64,000 nucleotides of DNA from Bacteroidota bacterium (GCA_023409975.1 JAEYQO010000019.1:1-64000), one strand, 5' to 3'. Counted from the stretch's first letter, positions 43,431-52,736 are shown. Notes: a model not told the origin generated them from the letters alone. Made by a program: numbers and translations.

Positions 43431-45097
43431 TGCTTCACAAACCGGCTGGTCATTTGGTTTTGATTTGTATTGATGATCACCTGGTAGGTTCCGGGTGCCA
43501 GTGCTGTGGTGGGCAGGGAAAGTTTGTTATCGCCTTTGATCAGGGCTGTTTCTGTTTGCATCACGAGGTTGCCGCTCATGCCGTAAATCCTGATAATAGC
43601 TGTCTCTGCGAAAGCGCTGCTAATGCTCATATTCAGATCAGCACTTGTTGGGTTTGGATACAGGCTTGTAATTTTACTCTCCTGAACATTGCCCTGCTCA
43701 GCGATATTGTTTGGAATAACGGTTGAATCCGAATCACCCAGATATCCCTTATGAGCGATCACGATCGCTGTTTCCTTATTGAACACGACATCATTTCCAG
43801 CAGCGTCCTTTTGTACATAGGTGTTAGAACCTGAAGGGTGTTGAAGGGAAACGAACATGTAGCGGAAGTCAGGGCTAAATGTCATTCCTGTAGGCTCACA
43901 ACCGGCTGGTGTCACTGCAAAAAGCCGGATGTCCGGATTCTGCTGCGTATGACAGGGCGTGATCATCCAGATATGGTTACGACCGCCGTCCTGTAAAACA
44001 TACAGATTGCCCAGGTTGTCGAAAGTAAGATTGTCATTACCATCTCTCCACTGCTCGAAGTCCGTACCGTCTTCGTGTTCAATCAGATAATTCTGACTGG
44101 GATTACCGGCAAAGATTTCGAAATCGTTGACTACTGTTCCGAAATCGCGGAAGCGATAGACTCTGCTGCTTTCTTTCGATACGAAGTAGATCATGCCATC
44201 TACAGGGCTAATCTCGATATCTTCCAGATTCCTGAAGTTTGTTGCTCCAAGTGCACCAGCAGCCGTTTTAACATTGTTACATTCTGTTGGAGTGCTGTTA
44301 GGAACTTTCCTCCAGGATCCAGAGCTGGCAATTCCGATTTCGTCGTCCAGTCTTAATACATACAGATCACCGTCGGATAAATCGCCGGGAGTGTGGGCAA
44401 CATATTTGAACACATAACCGGGGTTTTCGTCGTTGGTTTCATAGATCGTAACACTGTCGTTAGCTACCACTATGTTTTCATGCGACATACGTCCCATCTT
44501 CCAGAGTTTGTCAGGAATGTTGTCGTTGTTATAATCACGTATCGAACGTGTCACCGGATCGATTTCAACCTGCCATCCAATGTCCTGATAGCCATCGTTG
44601 TTATCATCACGGGTAGGAAGCGTCTCTTCCGAGGTGATCGTGGTGCCCCAGGGAGTGATTCCCCCAGAACAGTTTCTTCCTGTTCCTTCAATACCACTGA
44701 AGTCAACAGGTGTTTTTTCTGTTACAACCCAGAGACGGGTAGTAGTATCAAACTCCACATCAAGCACTGAAACTCCACCTGTAACCTGGTTAGACCCCTC
44801 ATGGTTCAGGTTGATGTAGCCGCTGGTGCTGCTTCCGGTCGGGGAAACATAGCCTGTAAAATCAAATAGTCCTTTCACGACTCCCAGGCTGGTGTCGGTG
44901 TAAGGTTCACCAGACTGTACCAGCAACTGAAACACATGCGAAGAAGGGATTCTGATGGAGTCTGGCTGCGCGCCGGGCTTCACCGAAATGAAATCGCTGA
45001 TGTGGTTCAGGGGAGGCTGACAGTTGGGTGTCTGCGCAAAAGCAGTTGCCTGCATCAGAAGGCAAGTTCCTGCAAATAGTACTGTTTTTCTCATCAT
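43427..45097 (-). CDS. PhoX-like (DUF839) protein with T9SS sorting domain
   Basis: 556 aa. A signal peptide (about 1-22, ending AFAQ) is followed by a PhoX/DUF839 propeller. Family motifs are WGTTITSEETLPTRDD, the acid-rich DNNDGYQDIGW, MGRMSHEN, and EDIEISPVDGMIYFVSKE. PhoX enzymes are Fe/Ca-dependent phosphatases; several of the acidic metal positions appear present, but the activity is not proven. The C-terminal 75 residues are a T9SS type A sorting domain (LYPNPTSADL to RFVKQ). It is first in the operon with the LRR protein and the peroxidase. Confidence 0.88.
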   Translation of the reverse strand: MMRKTVLFAGTCLLMQATAFAQTPNCQPPLNHISDFISVKPGAQPDSIRIPSSHVFQLLVQSGEPYTDTSLGVVKGLFDFTGYVSPTGSSTSGYINLNHEGSNQVTGGVSVLDVEFDTTTRLWVVTEKTPVDFSGIEGTGRNCSGGITPWGTTITSEETLPTRDDNNDGYQDIGWQVEIDPVTRSIRDYNNDNIPDKLWKMGRMSHENIVVANDSVTIYETNDENPGYVFKYVAHTPGDLSDGDLYVLRLDDEIGIASSGSWRKVPNSTPTECNNVKTAAGALGATNFRNLEDIEISPVDGMIYFVSKESSRVYRFRDFGTVVNDFEIFAGNPSQNYLIEHEDGTDFEQWRDGNDNLTFDNLGNLYVLQDGGRNHIWMITPCHTQQNPDIRLFAVTPAGCEPTGMTFSPDFRYMFVSLQHPSGSNTYVQKDAAGNDVVFNKETAIVIAHKGYLGDSDSTVIPNNIAEQGNVQESKITSLYPNPTSADLNMSISSAFAETAIIRIYGMSGNLVMQTETALIKGDNKLSLPTTALAPGTYQVIINTNQNQMTSRFVKQ

Positions 45098-45130
45098 AGT
45101 TTGATTTGATGAGGCAAAACAACCAAGCTT

Positions 45131-45188
45131 ATGTTACGGGAATGGAAGCGCTATTTTATGCCTGCGTGAACTTCATGTTTCGGGAATG
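45131..45188. promoter_or_regulatory. Pair of 14-bp direct repeats upstream of the PhoX-like operon
   Basis: ATGTTACGGGAATG at 45131-45144 and ATGTTTCGGGAATG at 45175-45188 differ at one base and start 44 bp apart, about four helical turns. They lie 34-91 bp upstream of the operon start, in the right place for a regulator. Confidence 0.4.
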
Positions 45189-45278
45189 TTAGTGGACAGA
45201 TTTCTTCATATTCATATCTTTTTATCACAGCAGAAGAGGCACTAATATATACGACTGCACACTTTCTTTTGCTGCGTT

Positions 45279-46226
45279 TTAGTTCCACGCTAAGGCCGAA
45301 GCGCCTAATATCGCTGCATCCGCCTGGGGGAGGGCAGAGTGCAGGAAGTTGATCTTGTTCTTAAAAACCCTCAGCAGGTTTTCTTCCATATATCTTCTTG
45401 TCGGGTCCATGATCAAATGACCGGACTGTGCAAGTCCTCCAAAAAACACAAAGGCCTCCGGTGAAGTGATCGCGACTACATCCGCCAACACCTGTCCCAA
45501 TATCCTTCCAGTATAATCAAATAGTTCCAAAGCAAATGGATCACCTTCCTGAGCCGCCAGATGGATTTTATGAGCGGTCAGTACATCCGGTTGTTCTCTA
45601 AGCACTGTGGCATCATCCCGTTGTTCCAGCCATTCCAGCGCCGTACGCACAATTCCTGTTGCTGAGGAATACGTTTCCAGACAACCTCTTCTGCCGCATC
45701 CACACGTTCTTCCACCGCGTATAGCATTCATATGACCTATCTCTCCGGCAAATCCATCATGCCCGTAGATCAGTTTACCATTGGCTACAATGCCGCTGCC
45801 CACACCTGTGCCCAGCGTCAGCATGATGAAGTTCTTCATTCCTTTGGCCACACCATAGGTCATTTCTCCTAAGGCTGCTGCGTTGGCGTCATTAGTAATC
45901 GTCACCCGCAGGCCAAGTGTCTGACTCATCAGTTTTGCCAGCGGCACAATGCCCTCCCAGGGCAGATTGGCGGCATAGGCAATCTCACCGGTGTAAAAAT
46001 TAGCATTGGGAGCTCCTACACCTACACCGTGTATATTTTCTTTGCCCACCTGCTGCATCAACGGATGTACATTCTTTTCCAGGGCTTCCAAATAGCTGTG
46101 GACCGTAAAGTGTCCCGTTGTTGCCATACGCCCCTGGGCAATGATCTGTCCTCTCCGGTCTACCAGGCCGAAGGAGGTATTAGTACCACCAATATCTATT
46201 CCTAATGAAACTGTTCCCGTTATCAT
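45279..46226 (-). CDS. ROK-family sugar kinase
   Basis: 315 aa from the ATG at 46226; a TTG 24 bases upstream gives an N-terminal extension that is not typical. The ATP-binding motif GIDIGGTNTSFGLVD is at the N-terminus. LTLGTGVGSGIV lies in the centre, followed by the ROK signature GEIGHM and the zinc-binding CGCGRRGCLE. It phosphorylates glucose, fructose or another hexose. It is divergent, with 61 bp between start codons, from a glucose/galactose-type MFS transporter, which suggests uptake followed by phosphorylation. Confidence 0.93.
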   Translation of the reverse strand: MITGTVSLGIDIGGTNTSFGLVDRRGQIIAQGRMATTGHFTVHSYLEALEKNVHPLMQQVGKENIHGVGVGAPNANFYTGEIAYAANLPWEGIVPLAKLMSQTLGLRVTITNDANAAALGEMTYGVAKGMKNFIMLTLGTGVGSGIVANGKLIYGHDGFAGEIGHMNAIRGGRTCGCGRRGCLETYSSATGIVRTALEWLEQRDDATVLREQPDVLTAHKIHLAAQEGDPFALELFDYTGRILGQVLADVVAITSPEAFVFFGGLAQSGHLIMDPTRRYMEENLLRVFKNKINFLHSALPQADAAILGASALAWN

Positions 46227-46287
46227 AATAGTTGTATCACCTTCGTGCAAAGATTTCTGTAAGTTAGTGCATTCTCATTTTTGATCT

Positions 46288-47565
46288 ATGCAGCAAGCGA
46301 CCTCGCGAAATTATCTCGTTCAGCTCACCCTGATCGGCTTTCTTTTCTTCGTATTTGGTTTTATTACCTGGCTCAACGGCACACTAATACCGTTCCTGAA
46401 GACTGCCTGCGAGCTCAACTACCAACAGGCTTCACTGGTCACCTTCGCTTTCTTTATTTCCTATTTCGTAATGGCCCTCCCGTCTTCGGCAATTCTTCGC
46501 CGGACCGGTTTTAAAAACGGCATGAGTCTGGGTCTGGTGATCATGGCCCTTGGATGTCTGGTTTTCATACCCGCCGCTCAGCAACGCAATTATAATTTCT
46601 TTCTTGCAGGTTTGTTTACACAGGGTCTGGGTCTTGCCATCCTTCAAACTGCAGTTAATCCATATGTCACAATTATCGGCCCTATGGAGAGCGCAGCCCG
46701 CAGGATCAGTCTCATGGGCATCTGCAACAAATTTGCCGGCTTCCTTAGTCCTGCAGTGCTGGGTACCATCCTGCTCAGCAATCTGGACGTACTTAACGCC
46801 GAAGTGGATGCGACCACTGATCCTGTAACGAAAGCAGCCATTCTGGATCAGCTTGCTGCGCGTATTATCAATCCCTATACTACACTCACAGTGGTGCTTT
46901 TTCTGGCTGCACTTTTTATCCGGTTCTCTCCGCTCCCGGATCTTAAAGAAGAGGATACAGAGGAAAAAGCTGTTGGTGGAGGCGGACACCGTTCGCTGTG
47001 GAGTCATACCTATCTCTTTCTGGGTGCGCTGGCCATCTTCGCCTACGTAGGTGTTGAAGTTCTTGCGGGTGATTATATCATTTCGTTCGGCTCCCACCTG
47101 GGTGTGCCCATTGAATACGCGAAGTATCTCACGTCACTCACCCTGTTTTTCATGATCACAGGTTATTTCGCAGGGGTATTTCTGACGCCAAAATACCTGT
47201 CGCAGGAAAAATTGTTACGGATCAACTTATTGCTGAGCCTCGCCCTCATGGCGGGTGTCCTGTTCGCCACGGGCAGGGTAGCGGTGGTGAGTCTTGCACT
47301 GCTCGGGTTTACGCATGCGATCATGTGGCCCGCCATATGGCCGATGTCCATCAAAGGACTTGGCAGGTTTACCAAAACAGGATCTGCCCTGCTGATCATG
47401 GGCATTGCCGGAGGGGCTGTAGTTCCATTTATATATGGTTCCATTTCTGACGCTTCAGCCGATCCGCAGCGAGCCTTCTGGATCATGATCCCCTGCTACC
47501 TCTATATCCTGTATTTCGCGCTCTGGGGGCACAAAATTGGTTATAAAGACGATAAACATAATTAA
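46288..47565 (+). CDS. Sugar:proton symporter, FucP/GluP-type MFS
   Basis: 425 aa with about 12 membrane helices. The N-terminal FFVFGFITWLNGTLIPFLK, the loop ALPSSAILRRTGFKNGM, and LGLAILQTAVNPYVTIIGP are diagnostic for the FucP family of fucose, glucose and galactose symporters. It sits in the inner membrane and imports sugar with protons. The stop codon is immediately followed by the ATG of the next gene, so the two are cotranscribed. Confidence 0.93.
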   Translation: MQQATSRNYLVQLTLIGFLFFVFGFITWLNGTLIPFLKTACELNYQQASLVTFAFFISYFVMALPSSAILRRTGFKNGMSLGLVIMALGCLVFIPAAQQRNYNFFLAGLFTQGLGLAILQTAVNPYVTIIGPMESAARRISLMGICNKFAGFLSPAVLGTILLSNLDVLNAEVDATTDPVTKAAILDQLAARIINPYTTLTVVLFLAALFIRFSPLPDLKEEDTEEKAVGGGGHRSLWSHTYLFLGALAIFAYVGVEVLAGDYIISFGSHLGVPIEYAKYLTSLTLFFMITGYFAGVFLTPKYLSQEKLLRINLLLSLALMAGVLFATGRVAVVSLALLGFTHAIMWPAIWPMSIKGLGRFTKTGSALLIMGIAGGAVVPFIYGSISDASADPQRAFWIMIPCYLYILYFALWGHKIGYKDDKHN

Positions 47566-48618
47566 ATGTACGGACCTGAACAGCCTGAAGGTCAAAAGAT
47601 ATCCAGGAAGAAACCGTTCTACCCGGTTAACGACAGTCTGCTCACCTACCTGACGGATTTCGGAAGAAATATCCCCCTTCCTGTACGGTATGATGATCTG
47701 ATGCACTTCAATGCCGCAATCCCGGTATACGATAAAGACGGCGTCGATACGCTCTGGGAAACTGCCCTTTACGGTGCAGCCGATACCGCACATATTCATG
47801 AGGGTCTAAAACAGATCTATTCCATCCTGAAGACAGAGGGGCAAAGCAGGGTTCATCAGCACCTTCATGTTGAAAAGGTGGATTATTGCACCTTTGGCAA
47901 CTCCAACCCGTTCCGGATCAAGATCGTCAACAATTTCAATGATAATTATGATTACTTCTACATCAAAAGGGTAGACGCCTCCAGGATTTATGGACTGGAG
48001 CTGGAGCACATCCTTTCCCCATCCAGGATCAATTATTTCGCTAACGAGAATACGCTGGTAGAAGAACATATCGCAGGCATTCCCGGCGACCAGTTCATCC
48101 TCACCTATCTCAATAACGAAGGTTTCAACAGGGTGCGCATTGCCAAAGAGCTGGTAAAGTTTAATTACCGCTGCTTTGTTCGTCTCCTTGGCGACATGCG
48201 TTCCTACAATTATGTATTTGATATCACGCCCGATTTCGAGGAAGTCCAGTTCAGAATCCGAGCGATCGACTTCGACCAGCAAAGCTTCGAAGGCAGAAAG
48301 AATCTGTATCTGCCTCAGTTCTTCAAAGAGAATTATCCTCTGGTGAAACTGGTTCAGGATTACCTTTCTCCAGAAAACATCGAACAGTATCAGCAGGAAG
48401 AACGCTCGCTGCTCATCAGAAGGAGCAAGGCTGCCCGCCGCCAGTTGAATTCCATTCTGGACAGCATGTCGAAGGATACTATCTCCACGCCTGAAAAGAT
48501 CGAACAGTTGCGGGCTGAGCTGGCTGAGCATTATCAGGTCCCCGAGTTTAACAACTGTATCAGTATGGGCGATATTGTTAAACTCAGTCTTGATCAGATC
48601 TATATAGCCCCGACATAG
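47566..48618 (+). CDS. Conserved protein of unknown function with kinase-like motifs
   Basis: 350 aa, cytoplasmic, no signal peptide. I do not recognise a named family. Motifs in kinase order are present: K134 in FYIKRVDASRI, E166/E167 in NTLVEEHIAG, G209-D210-x4-N215 in RLLGDMRSYNYVF, and D235-F-D237 in RAIDFDQQ. This resembles the ATP-lysine, hinge, catalytic-loop and metal-binding motifs of aminoglycoside phosphotransferase/HipA-like kinases, though spacing and fold are unproven. Its ATG starts on the base after the sugar transporter stop codon, so a role in sugar handling or its control is plausible. The C-terminal 80 residues are helical and charged. Confidence 0.6.
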   Translation: MYGPEQPEGQKISRKKPFYPVNDSLLTYLTDFGRNIPLPVRYDDLMHFNAAIPVYDKDGVDTLWETALYGAADTAHIHEGLKQIYSILKTEGQSRVHQHLHVEKVDYCTFGNSNPFRIKIVNNFNDNYDYFYIKRVDASRIYGLELEHILSPSRINYFANENTLVEEHIAGIPGDQFILTYLNNEGFNRVRIAKELVKFNYRCFVRLLGDMRSYNYVFDITPDFEEVQFRIRAIDFDQQSFEGRKNLYLPQFFKENYPLVKLVQDYLSPENIEQYQQEERSLLIRRSKAARRQLNSILDSMSKDTISTPEKIEQLRAELAEHYQVPEFNNCISMGDIVKLSLDQIYIAPT

Positions 48619-48620
48619 AA

Positions 48621-48656
48621 AAAGCAGAAGAGACTACGTATAGCCTGTTCTGCTTT
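48621..48656 (+). terminator. Putative terminator after the kinase-like gene
   Basis: Stem AAAGCAGAA/TTCTGCTTT with an 18-base loop. There is no long T-tract, so it is weak. Confidence 0.45.
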
Positions 48657-48780
48657 CGTGGAATGGTCGTATTTACCTTACAGCTTCTTCAATTCTTTCA
48701 ATCTTCTACCGTTCTAATCTGCTGCGGCATGTACCATATCCGTACGTCTATTAAGGTAAAAGGACCGTGCCAACCCGGGT

Positions 48781-50454
48781 TTAGTTGATCGTCAATGTCC
48801 CGATCCTTGTCTTTTTTGTTCTGAACCGGCCTTTGGTCATGACGAATGCAAGTGTGTTCTCGTCCACTCTATACATGGAAACTAATGAATTGAAGGTGTA
48901 TTTGCCCGTTGTTTTCTTCGTTGCTATACGGTCTTTTTCCAATGATCCATCCTGCCTGATCTTTACCACAAAAGTCGCGTCAGATTTCGTAGACAGTTCA
49001 TGACGCCGCTTTCTTGCGTGTGTATTAGCCGTCTTTTCAGCATTGTCGTTGAAAATGAAAAGATGATCGTTTTCAAATGGAACATAGGAATAGTCACGCG
49101 GGTATGGCTTAATACCGGCGGGCTCGTGGATCACATTGGATTTTGCGATCTTCCGGATAAACTGAAGCTCCCCATTACTTCCGATTTTAGAAACCAGCAG
49201 ATCTCCATAATGGTGAATAAAATGCGTTGTGGTGGTTCCTCCCTTACTACTGTACCTGGTGAATTCCTGCATGTAATAGTTTTCAGCGATCATGACCGTT
49301 CCGCCATCCGTTGTTTTGTGGTATTCTGTTATGATGTAGTCTTCATCCTCATAAAGATCGGCTCCCTTCCGATCAGCTTTTTCTGCTTTCCGGGCCATTT
49401 TCTTATTGAAAACCGACGCAATCAGCTCATTGCTGAATTCCTGCTTTCTGACGTTCGATACGGTCCCGTTTTCCTCCACGGCTGCGAAGTAGATACCCTG
49501 GTATCCGCGTGCCCTGGGTTTATCCTTGTAGAAACCCACCAGCATCGGTTTGTCACCTTCAACGGTGGTCAGGTATCCGTCGTCGATTACGGTGCTGCCA
49601 AATTTGATGGACCTGATTGCCGGAGCTGCCTGTTCACCATTGACTCTGATCAGTGTCAGCTCAGGGGCAGTTCGCCTGTTGGTCTGTGTCCTTGACAGGA
49701 TATACAATTGACCGTCATTACCGACATCAAAAGATTTGTATTGATACTTATTCTTTTCCCTGGACAAGGTGAATTCTTTTGACCACAAGACCCGCAGATG
49801 TTCATCTACTACAGCCGCCGCAAATCCGCCATTTTTCCTCGTCCCGGTAGTTACACTCGCAAGGATCAGTGCCTTCGTTCCGTCGGGAGAATGCCTGATG
49901 GTAAATGAATCCAGACCGGATGAGCCGGACTTCAGCTTCAGAAGATCTACTGGTGATCCTGCAACACCCGTCTCCACATCCAGCTCCATCGCCATCACGC
50001 GACTGGTTTTTTTCTCTTTTTTGGAAACAACAATATAAGTTTTGCCGTGAAGGCTGATCGACTGCAGGCTCGGGTTATTGATGGTGACACCGCCCATGCC
50101 TAACAGCGTCACTAACTGAAGTTTTCCATTTGTAATTGCACGCTTGCCATTGTCTTCAGGTGTCGTGACCGGAACCTCACCCAGGTACCGGAGCCTGTTG
50201 TCATATTTCTTTACATACTTGACGATCTTGCCATCATATACATTGATAACAGCAAGAGGCACCAGGACATTCCATTTAAGTCGAACGCCTGACATGTAAA
50301 TGTTTCCGGAATCGTCAGAGGCAATAAAACGGTCTGGTCTGACCTTCTCTTTGACCTCCTTGCCAAGCGTGAGTTTATACTTTTGAGCAAAAACGGGTTG
50401 CAACGTGCACATTGCAAGGCTGGCAATGGCCAGGGTACGGGTAATCGGTTTCAT
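48781..50454 (-). CDS. Exported protein of unknown function, predicted beta-rich
   Basis: 557 aa from the ATG at 50454; the 12-residue longer version lacks a good signal peptide start. The signal peptide is about 1-23, ending VFAQ. The chain has regular short strands with DDSGNIYMSG, SPDGTKALILASV, VGNDGQLYILSRT and GYQGIYFAAVEENG, which resemble blades of a beta-propeller, and a lysine-rich insertion (about 345-365). There is no sorting domain or lipobox, so it is probably periplasmic. I do not recognise a family. Single gene. Confidence 0.7.
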   Translation of the reverse strand: MKPITRTLAIASLAMCTLQPVFAQKYKLTLGKEVKEKVRPDRFIASDDSGNIYMSGVRLKWNVLVPLAVINVYDGKIVKYVKKYDNRLRYLGEVPVTTPEDNGKRAITNGKLQLVTLLGMGGVTINNPSLQSISLHGKTYIVVSKKEKKTSRVMAMELDVETGVAGSPVDLLKLKSGSSGLDSFTIRHSPDGTKALILASVTTGTRKNGGFAAAVVDEHLRVLWSKEFTLSREKNKYQYKSFDVGNDGQLYILSRTQTNRRTAPELTLIRVNGEQAAPAIRSIKFGSTVIDDGYLTTVEGDKPMLVGFYKDKPRARGYQGIYFAAVEENGTVSNVRKQEFSNELIASVFNKKMARKAEKADRKGADLYEDEDYIITEYHKTTDGGTVMIAENYYMQEFTRYSSKGGTTTTHFIHHYGDLLVSKIGSNGELQFIRKIAKSNVIHEPAGIKPYPRDYSYVPFENDHLFIFNDNAEKTANTHARKRRHELSTKSDATFVVKIRQDGSLEKDRIATKKTTGKYTFNSLVSMYRVDENTLAFVMTKGRFRTKKTRIGTLTIN

Positions 50455-50626
50455 ATGGTTTTGAATAATTGTGAAAACTGTCAGAGGCAATGGGAAGTGA
50501 ATCAGTGGAAGATGCTTCGTCAGGAGCCGGCACTAAAATATATCTATACGTACAAAACTGCAATAGGTGTAGAGGCCTTTATGAAGCGTGCAACCTGCTG
50601 CAGCCTAAAACGATCGACCCCTTTAG
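50455..50626. other. Intergenic stretch, nothing recognised
   Basis: Between the divergent 48781-50454 and 50872-51855 genes, before the repeat block. I see no ORF or RNA gene in it. Confidence 0.4.
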
Positions 50627-50722
50627 TTGATGGTTGGTGGTTGTGGGATGCCTTCGCCCTGGCCTTCGCTTCACCTTACCTTCGCTAAACCAGCCAATGG
50701 CCAATGGCTAACGGCCAACGGC
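50627..50722. repeat. Heptamer/hexamer mosaic repeat, reverse copy
   Basis: Plus-strand heptamers CCAATGG, CCAATGG, CTAACGG, CCAACGG run from 50694 to 50721. They are preceded by CCTTCG-type hexamers (50651-50685) and a TGGTTGGTGGTTGTGGG block. Reverse-complemented, the order is GGCC(A/G)TT heptamers, a GGTTTAGCGAAGG joint, GCGAAG hexamers, then CCCACAACC. The same order occurs at 58420-58505. The stretch 50723-50871 shows no further repeat. Confidence 0.75.
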
Positions 50723-50871
50723 CTTAAAATCGACACACATCACGGTTTGCCGATCAGCCATAAAGGCAATAAGAATGGGCGGATAGGCACTTTTACCTGT
50801 AAATAAATGAGAAATAATGGAATTTCATTTATTGTCTATCTCCGTATCTTGTCCACAAAGAAAAAGAACCA

Positions 50872-51855
50872 ATGAAATCTACCCTTCTGCTGTTACTTAC
50901 AGCGTTATGCTGCAGCTTTGGCTCCTATGCCCAGATCTACGTCGGTCCGCGCGTGCAACCGTTCGGTGGTTATACCGGAAAATTCAAGAATGATGATCTG
51001 CAGCGATTAAAAGCTACGACCACCATCTTCACGATTCCTGTCAGTCAGTATCATTTAAAGGAAGACTTTGAAAAGGCCATCAAAGAAACCTGGAAGGTCA
51101 CCCCGTTTAAGATCGTGAAAGCGTCGGAGCTTTACGACTATCTCCAGCCAGAGTACTCCATTTTCAGCTTCGGTGGCGTGTTTAAAATGGTTCAAGGGAG
51201 AGGGGGAGGAACAATCACCAATATCTATTACGACCTGTGGATGCCCGAGTTCGATAAGGAAGGAAAAGTAAAAGATCAGGAGTTTTTTGCACGGATCGGT
51301 ATGTTCGCGGATATTGAGACGCTATTGAATGCATTCGAACTCGCTTTTTCCAGAAAGGAATCGGGAAGGTTATTACCCTACCTCAACTCCCGCGAGTATC
51401 ACAACTGGGGTGCTGGCTTTTTGAAAGGGTATCTCCGGGTGATTAATGATAAGCTGGAGAACGGTGCTACCATCAGCCCCTATACCAGTCTGGAAAACAA
51501 TGAGGCGCTGACTTCCTTAAGGAACGACACGCTTTACATTCCCGAATACGTGATGCTGCATTTCAGCCCAATCAGAAGAAAAGAAAAGCAGCGTGAGGCA
51601 GATGAGGTGCTGAATAATAAAACCTATCCTTATCCCGCAAAGGTGATTTCTTCTGCTGTTCTCGACCAGATGATCCTGGAGTCTCCGAATCCCCTCAAAT
51701 ATTTGGTCTATCTACGTTCCAATACAGAGAAGTTCGTCAGCCTGTATAGTTCCGACGAACAGTCGCTGGTCTATGCTGATTTTGTAAAGCTGAGCTTCAA
51801 TTTTCAGGATAAAGACCTTGAGAAATTGTCAAAGACGTTGAAGAAAGCCAAATAG
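50872..51855 (+). CDS. Exported protein of unknown function
   Basis: 327 aa. The signal peptide is about 1-20 (ending YAQ). The mature part is mixed alpha/beta, with KATTTIFTIPVSQYHLKEDF near the start, GGGTITNIYYDLWMPEFD near 120, and YIPEYVMLHFSP near 225, ending in a lysine-rich tail. No transmembrane helix, lipobox or sorting domain is visible, so a periplasmic location is likely. I do not recognise a family. Confidence 0.72.
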   Translation: MKSTLLLLLTALCCSFGSYAQIYVGPRVQPFGGYTGKFKNDDLQRLKATTTIFTIPVSQYHLKEDFEKAIKETWKVTPFKIVKASELYDYLQPEYSIFSFGGVFKMVQGRGGGTITNIYYDLWMPEFDKEGKVKDQEFFARIGMFADIETLLNAFELAFSRKESGRLLPYLNSREYHNWGAGFLKGYLRVINDKLENGATISPYTSLENNEALTSLRNDTLYIPEYVMLHFSPIRRKEKQREADEVLNNKTYPYPAKVISSAVLDQMILESPNPLKYLVYLRSNTEKFVSLYSSDEQSLVYADFVKLSFNFQDKDLEKLSKTLKKAK

Positions 51856-51904
51856 AGCAAGTCCGGGGCAAATGCCTGATTGAAGGCCAGCAAGCTATCA
51901 GTTG

Positions 51905-51990
51905 ACTGATGTCAGATGACAGAGCAGAACCGACCAACAGCCGACGGCTACGGGTCAGAGGCCGACGTCAGATGACAGCGCAGCATCACA
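51905..51990. repeat. Degenerate heptamer mosaic block
   Basis: GTCAGATGACAGAGCAG (51911-51927) recurs as GTCAGATGACAGCGCAG at 51967-51983, 56 bp apart (8 x 7). GTCAGAT is the reverse complement of the ATCTGAC heptamer abundant at 58.3-59.5 kb. Decayed CCGACGGCTACGG sequence lies between. Confidence 0.55.
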
Positions 51991-52053
51991 CAACGGCCAA
52001 AAGCAATGTCCAGGGATAAGACCAAATTCCACAACTCCTAACCGACCACAAAC

Positions 52054-52083
52054 AAAAAAGCCTCCCGTAAAGGAGGCTTTTTA
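52054..52083. terminator. Terminator after rpsP
   Basis: Stem GCCTCC/GGAGGC with a 6-base loop, flanked by A6 and T6. It terminates rpsP on the minus strand and can work in both directions. Confidence 0.88.
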
Positions 52084-52098
52084 GCTTTGATACTATCC

Positions 52099-52632
52099 TT
52101 ACTCAGCATTCTGAGCTTCTGCATTAGCTTCCTGGTTTTCACCTTCGGTAGTTTCACCTTCGGTTGACTCTTCAGGAACTGCAGATGCAGCTCTTGCTGC
52201 ATTCTTCTCTTCCACACGACGAACAGATTCGCTAACCACTGCCTGGCGCTTCTCCTGTTTGTGCTTACGATGTGCTTCCTGACGACGGGCAACTACTTCT
52301 TCGTGCTCACCGTTCCAGGATTCAAATTTTTCCCATGCGGTCTTCTCATCAAACAGACCAAGGGATACGCCACGCATCAGATGTTTCAGGTACAATACTC
52401 CCTTGAAAGAAAGGATACGGCGGCAGGTGTTAGTTGGCTGTGCGCCCTTCTGGAGCCAGTGGAGTGCGCGTTCACGATTCAAACGAACAGTTGCAGGCAC
52501 AGATAGTGGGTTGTAAGTACCCAGCTTCTCAATGAATTTACCATCACGGGGAGCTGTGCTGTTTGCTACTACGATGAAGTAGAACGGGCGTTTCTTGGAG
52601 CCATGGCGCTGCAGGCGAATCTTAACTGACAT
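52099..52632 (-). CDS. rpsP: 30S ribosomal protein S16
   Basis: 177 aa. Residues 1-80 are the S16 core (VKIRLQRHGSKKRPFYFIVV, FIEKLGTYNP, and the GAQPT region). The remainder is a basic then acidic extension that ends in a Glu/Ala/Asn-rich tail (about 130-177), as in other Bacteroidota S16 proteins. It binds 16S rRNA during 30S assembly. It is not followed by rimM or trmD here, and it has its own -7 box and terminator. Confidence 0.95.
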   Translation of the reverse strand: MSVKIRLQRHGSKKRPFYFIVVANSTAPRDGKFIEKLGTYNPLSVPATVRLNRERALHWLQKGAQPTNTCRRILSFKGVLYLKHLMRGVSLGLFDEKTAWEKFESWNGEHEEVVARRQEAHRKHKQEKRQAVVSESVRRVEEKNAARAASAVPEESTEGETTEGENQEANAEAQNAE

Positions 52633-52676
52633 AAATAATAGAAATTATTTGTGTTATAAAAAAATTTTAGGGAAAG

Positions 52677-52684
52677 CAAAAGTA
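52677..52684 (-). promoter_or_regulatory. -7 box of rpsP
   Basis: TACTTTTG on the minus strand, an exact TAnnTTTG match, 44 bp before the ATG. A TTTT sits 19 bases further upstream, at the usual -33 spacing. Confidence 0.6.
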
Positions 52685-52736
52685 GTGAAAACGATTGAAT
52701 TAGAAAAGCCTCAGGGCCTGAATACGAATATTTAAT

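Noticed and set aside
48663..48791. 42-codon plus-strand ORF between the kinase-like gene and the 48781 gene
   Set aside because: No promoter, no coupling and low-complexity composition; it overlaps the 3' end of the opposite gene.
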